DNA from: Desulfonatronaceae bacterium UBA663
GTDB taxonomy: Bacteria; Desulfobacterota; Desulfovibrionia; Desulfovibrionales; Desulfonatronaceae
DNA: 12,557 nucleotides
Direction: 5' to 3'
Assembly (NCBI GenBank): GCA_002299865.1
Contig: DBNV01000043.1
Coordinates: 1-12,557 of the forward strand
A program made the position numbers and the translations under genes. Shown here piece after piece: positions 10,159 through 12,557 of this stretch. Each line of letters starts with the position of its first letter. The stretch's first letter is position 1. The notes below the pieces were generated by a model that was not told where the DNA came from, did not search any database, and worked only from the letters and a program-made list of their open reading frames with translations.

Positions 10159-10857
10159 CTATTCCCTCGGCATGCTTTGCACATCGATTTTGATTCCAGG
10201 CCCCATGGTCGTGGAAATGGCCAGGGCCTTCAGGTAGGTTCCCTTGGCTGACGCCGGCTTGAGGCGGACTAGTGTATCGACGACGGTACGCAGATTGTCC
10301 ACCAGCTTGTCAACACCAAAAGACACCTTGCCCAGGGGGGAATGAATTACTCCGGCCTTGTCCACCTTGAACTCGACGCGGCCGGCCTTCATTTCCTTGA
10401 TGGCCTTGCCGATGTCAAAGGTGACCGTGCCGGTCTTGGCATTGGGCATCAGACCGCGCGGACCAAGAATCCGGCCGATCTTGCCGACGGAAGCCATCAT
10501 GTCCGGAGTGGCGACCGCTTGATCGAACTCCAGCCATCCGCCCTTGATCTTTTCGATCAAGTCGTCGTTTCCGACAAAATCAGCCCCGGCTTCCTTGGCT
10601 TCAGCCTCTTTCTCGCCCTTGCAAAACGCCGCCACCCTGACTTCCTTGCCCAGACCATGCGGCAAGGTCACGGCGCCGCGGATCATCTGGTCCGAATGTT
10701 TTGGGTCCACGCCGAGGCAAACGGCCACGTCTACAGTTTCATCGAACTTGGCAAAAGCCAGCTTCAGGGCCAGGTCCATTCCATCCTTGACCGCGTGCTT
10801 GGTCTTCAGGTCGATACCCTGGACGGCGGAACGATATTTTTTTCCATGTTTGGGCAT
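10159..10857 (-). CDS. rplA: 50S ribosomal protein L1
   Basis: L1 protuberance protein of the large subunit (232 aa from the chosen start; E. coli L1 has 234). It helps move deacylated tRNA out of the E site and in many bacteria represses its own operon by binding mRNA. Recognisable segments are MPKHGKKYRSAVQG, FDETVDVAVCLGVDPKHSDQ, the highly conserved GPRGLMPNAKTGTVT and the C-terminal AISTTMGPGIKIDVQSM. I chose the ATG at 10857, which starts MPKHGKK and has GAGGAAG (10871-10865) at good distance. An in-frame ATG two codons upstream (10863) is possible but sits too close to that site. It lies 17 bases after rplK, so it is co-transcribed and probably translationally coupled. Confidence 0.97.
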   Translation of the reverse strand: MPKHGKKYRSAVQGIDLKTKHAVKDGMDLALKLAFAKFDETVDVAVCLGVDPKHSDQMIRGAVTLPHGLGKEVRVAAFCKGEKEAEAKEAGADFVGNDDLIEKIKGGWLEFDQAVATPDMMASVGKIGRILGPRGLMPNAKTGTVTFDIGKAIKEMKAGRVEFKVDKAGVIHSPLGKVSFGVDKLVDNLRTVVDTLVRLKPASAKGTYLKALAISTTMGPGIKIDVQSMPRE

Positions 10858-10874
10858 GATCATTCTTCCTCTAT

Positions 10875-11300
10875 CTAAATTTCAACCTCAATCCCCATGC
10901 TGCGAGCCGTCCCCAGCACGGTTTTGACGGCAGCGTCAAGACTACCGGCGGTCAAATCCGGTAATTTCAGTTTGGCGATCTCCTCAACCTGGGACCGTGT
11001 CACTTTGCCGACCTTGGTTTTGTTCGGCTCACCCGACCCTTTGTCCAGCTTCGCGGCCTTGAGCAGCAAAACCGACGCCGGCGGGGTCTTAATCACGAAA
11101 GTAAACGTCCTGTCCGCATACACCGTGATGATCACCGGCGTGATCATGCCCTTTTGGTCTTGGGTCTTGGCGTTGAACGCCTTGCAGAACTCCATGATGT
11201 TCACACCGTGCTGGCCCAAGGCCGGCCCGACGGGCGGAGACGGATTTGCGGCCCCGGCGGGAACCTGAAGTTTAATTTTTGCTTTGATTTTCTTAGCCAT
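10875..11300 (-). CDS. rplK: 50S ribosomal protein L11
   Basis: GTPase-centre protein of the large subunit (141 aa; E. coli L11 has 142). It binds 23S rRNA with L10, is the site of thiostrepton action and is needed for RelA-dependent stringent control. The N-terminus MAKKIKAKIKLQVPAG, the proline-rich PSPPVGPALGQHGVNIMEFC and the C-terminal RNA-binding domain with KVGKVTRSQVEEIA and GTARSMGIEVE are all typical. An upstream in-frame start at 11384 would add 28 residues overlapping nusG and is rejected. The Shine-Dalgarno is weak (GGGAA about 6-10 bases before the ATG) and lies in a possible hairpin, which may reflect control by L1. The gap to nusG is 31 bases. Confidence 0.97.
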   Translation of the reverse strand: MAKKIKAKIKLQVPAGAANPSPPVGPALGQHGVNIMEFCKAFNAKTQDQKGMITPVIITVYADRTFTFVIKTPPASVLLLKAAKLDKGSGEPNKTKVGKVTRSQVEEIAKLKLPDLTAGSLDAAVKTVLGTARSMGIEVEI

Positions 11301-11331
11301 GAATATTCCCGAATACCTTGCTTCACTAAAG
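11292..11331 (-). promoter_or_regulatory. possible structured operator over the rplK start (L1-type)
   Basis: The RNA at the nusG-rplK junction can form GGUAUU-CGGG-AAUAUU, which covers the weak ribosome binding site. Flanking CUUUAG and CUAAG can close an outer helix with a bulge and leave an asymmetric loop containing UGAAGC. The L11-L1 mRNA leader is the known L1 target in E. coli. Resemblance to that site is only approximate, so this is a low-confidence proposal. Confidence 0.25.
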
Positions 11332-11877
11332 TTATGTTTTGCTGACTTGATTAAATTCCAGTTCCACCGGGGTTTGGCGTCCAAAAATGGAAACCGTCAC
11401 CTTCAGCTTGCCTTTGTCGTAATTGACCTCTTCAACAACGGCGTTGAAATTGGCGAAAGGTCCATCGATGACGCGTGCCTCGTCCCCCCGTTCAAAGGAA
11501 AACTTGGGACGAGGCTGCTCTTTCCGGGTTTCCATCAACGCCAGAATCTTCTGGGCTTCTCTTTCAGGCATGGGCAACGGCCTGTTCTTTCCGCCAAGAA
11601 ATCCGGAAACCCGAGGCAAGGACTGCACCAAATGCCAGGATTCATCGGTCAGCACCATCTTCACCATGACATAACCCGGATAAAACTTCCGGGTTGACGT
11701 CCGCTTCTCGCCCTTGACTAGTTCGACCACTTTTTCCGTCGGAACCACCACGTTCTCAATCAGTCCAAGTGCCCGGTTGGTGCGGATCATCTCTCGAATG
11801 GCCCGTTCCACTCGCTGCTCAAACCCCGTATGGGTATGCACGATATACCATTGCGGCTTTGCTTGCGTCGTATCCAT
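11332..11877 (-). CDS. nusG: transcription termination/antitermination factor NusG
   Basis: NusG (181 aa, the same length as in E. coli) binds RNA polymerase through its N-terminal NGN domain and links it to Rho or to ribosomal protein S10 through its C-terminal KOW domain. The NGN domain starts at KPQWYIVHTHTGFEQRVE and contains KFYPGYVMVKM and VSGFLGG. The KOW domain covers about 128-181 (FERGDEARVIDGPFANFNAV). The start was chosen by homology: ATG at 11877 gives MDTTQAKPQWYIV, but no clear Shine-Dalgarno is seen. A TTG at 11943 would add 22 unlike residues and is rejected. The 76-base spacer to secE holds only a small hairpin (CCTGG/CCAGG, 11918-11939). The secE-nusG pairing is conserved across bacteria. 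Confidence 0.97.
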   Translation of the reverse strand: MDTTQAKPQWYIVHTHTGFEQRVERAIREMIRTNRALGLIENVVVPTEKVVELVKGEKRTSTRKFYPGYVMVKMVLTDESWHLVQSLPRVSGFLGGKNRPLPMPEREAQKILALMETRKEQPRPKFSFERGDEARVIDGPFANFNAVVEEVNYDKGKLKVTVSIFGRQTPVELEFNQVSKT

Positions 11878-11953
11878 AATTAAACAACTTGACCGAGGTT
11901 CGATGTTGCGGGGACTGCCTGGAAGTCGGAAGCGCCAGGGCAAACTTAGAGAC

Positions 11954-12202
11954 TTAATAAAGGATCACCTCGACGATCTTCGCCAAGGCGAAGTCCACGA
12001 GCCCAAGAAATACGGACATCAGGACCACCAAAATGACCACGGCAAAGCATGTTGCCGTGATTTCCTTTTTGGTCGGCCACGTTGTCTTTTTCAGTTCAAG
12101 TTTTGACTTTTCGAAAAAATCCTTCAGCTGGACGTACTTTTCTTTGATGTCCAAATGCCCTGCCGAAGTTTTTTTTTCTTCGCTTTGTTGTTGCTTTGCC
12201 AT
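11954..12202 (-). CDS. secE: preprotein translocase subunit SecE
   Basis: Small essential subunit of the SecYEG protein channel in the inner membrane (82 aa). This is the short form with a single membrane span; E. coli SecE has 127 aa and three spans. The polar N-terminus is lysine/glutamine-rich. The conserved amphipathic segment reads KSKLELKKTTWPTKKEI (about 33-49, with the invariant Trp42), followed by one hydrophobic helix (about 50-80). The start is ATG at 12202, giving MAKQQQSEEKK, with GGAAG (12211-12207) just upstream. The reading frame stays open upstream through the tRNA gene, but that extension overlaps the tRNA and is rejected. The gene begins 18 bases after the tRNA 3' end. Confidence 0.95.
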   Translation of the reverse strand: MAKQQQSEEKKTSAGHLDIKEKYVQLKDFFEKSKLELKKTTWPTKKEITATCFAVVILVVLMSVFLGLVDFALAKIVEVILY

Positions 12203-12220
12203 ATGTCTTCCATGGAAGGT

Positions 12221-12297
12221 TGGCAGGCCAGGAGGGATTCGAACCCCCATCACCCGGATTTGGAGTCCGGTGCTCTAACCGTTGGAGCTACTGGCCT
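12221..12297 (-). tRNA. trpT: tRNA-Trp (anticodon CCA)
   Basis: A full cloverleaf is visible: acceptor arms AGGCCAG and CTGGCCT, D-stem GCTC/GAGC, anticodon stem CCGGA/TCCGG with loop CTCCAAA (anticodon CCA), a 5-base variable loop and a T-arm with TTCGAAT. The discriminator is G and the 3' CCA is encoded (12223-12221). It sits between rpmG (22 bases away) and secE (18 bases away) in the same direction, so it must be cut out of a polycistronic transcript by RNase P and 3' nucleases. The symbol follows the E. coli name for tRNA-Trp. Confidence 0.97.
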
Positions 12298-12319
12298 ACG
12301 AACTAGGGGAAAGAACTGG

Positions 12320-12469
12320 TTATTTGGTTTCCCGGTGCACCCGGTGGCCGCCGCAGAACGGGCAGAACTTCTTGGTCTCCAACCGTCCCGTGGTATTCTT
12401 CTTGTTCTTTTCCGTAGCGTAGTTGCGCCGTTTGCAATCCACGCAAGCCAACAAAATGTTTATGCGCAT
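12320..12469 (-). CDS. rpmG: 50S ribosomal protein L33
   Basis: Small large-subunit protein (49 aa) near the E site. It starts MRINILLACVDCKRRNY and ends PFCGGHRVHRETK. Four cysteines (9, 12, 36, 39) form two CxxC pairs, so this is the zinc-binding C+ form, unlike E. coli L33, which lacks them. It lies 20 bases after the tuf stop codon. An AAGG about 12-15 bases before the ATG is the only Shine-Dalgarno candidate. The rpmG-tRNA-Trp-secE-nusG order is common in bacteria. Confidence 0.95.
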   Translation of the reverse strand: MRINILLACVDCKRRNYATEKNKKNTTGRLETKKFCPFCGGHRVHRETK

Positions 12470-12489
12470 GTTAAACAACCTTGGTCGAA

Positions 12490-12557
12490 TTATTCAATAA
12501 TTTCGGAGATGCCGCCGGCACCCACGGTCCGGCCGCCTTCGCGGATGGCGCGCAGTA
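12490..12557 (-). CDS. tuf: elongation factor Tu, C-terminal end only
   Basis: Only the last 21 complete codons and the stop codon are in the window; the rest lies beyond the right edge. The translation, beginning LRAIREGGRTVGAGGISE and ending IIE, matches the conserved C-terminus of EF-Tu domain III, which usually reads FAIREGGRTVGAG. EF-Tu delivers aminoacyl-tRNA to the ribosome. Its place directly before rpmG and tRNA-Trp agrees with the standard order. The start, length and copy number cannot be judged here. Confidence 0.93.
   Translation of the reverse strand, partial: LRAIREGGRTVGAGGISEIIE

Noticed and set aside
11878..11943. Longer nusG from a TTG start
   Set aside because: The added 22 residues do not resemble NusG, whose family begins a few residues before the WYIVHT segment; the ATG at 11877 gives the usual 181-residue length.
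12203..12253. Longer secE starting inside the tRNA-Trp gene
   Set aside because: The extra residues translate the T-arm and acceptor stem of the tRNA; the ATG at 12202 has a Shine-Dalgarno and the normal SecE N-terminus.

Overview
This window is a stretch of core bacterial housekeeping DNA, all of it transcribed from the minus strand. Read 5'->3' on that strand the order is: tuf (last 21 codons only), rpmG, tRNA-Trp(CCA), secE, nusG, rplK, rplA, rplJ, rplL, rpoB, rpoC. This is the classical secE-nusG-rplKAJL-rpoBC cluster with the tuf/rpmG/tRNA-Trp block in front. The proteins look proteobacterial: RpoC carries a large insertion after the trigger-loop region, RpoB carries the lineage insertions, and RpoB residue numbering through the rifampicin region matches E. 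coli exactly. Together with the moderately high GC content and the gene order, this suggests a Desulfovibrio-like sulfate reducer (Desulfobacterota, order Desulfovibrionales). That taxonomic guess is inference and was not searched.

Right part (12557 to about 11300): the translation factor EF-Tu tail, ribosomal protein L33, an encoded tRNA-Trp including its CCA end, the SecE translocase subunit and the antitermination factor NusG are packed with gaps of 18 to 76 bases. Middle part (11300 to 8989): L11, L1, L10 and L7/L12 form the ribosomal stalk and L1 protuberance. Upstream of rplJ there is a recognisable L10-type leader RNA (kink-turn hairpin), followed by a segment that is a perfect 12-nt complement of the rplJ-rplL spacer.

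Between rplL and rpoB lies the only long non-coding stretch (8498-8988, 491 bases). It holds a three-armed hairpin region just after rplL, a possible extended -10 promoter, and a striking array of alternating inverted GATCAAGATC repeats ending in a U-tract. The array has the 1-2-3-4 layout of a transcription attenuator. Left part (8497 to 160): rpoB and rpoC, the two large RNA polymerase subunits, complete and apparently functional, separated by 82 bases. After rpoC come a probable terminator, a second hairpin oriented for plus-strand transcription, and a promoter-like sequence that probably serves a gene beyond the left edge.

No mobile element, CRISPR array, defence system or foreign gene island is visible. 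The interesting content is regulatory RNA in the spacers of an otherwise ordinary operon, chiefly the rplL-rpoB spacer and the rplJ/rplL long-range complementarity.
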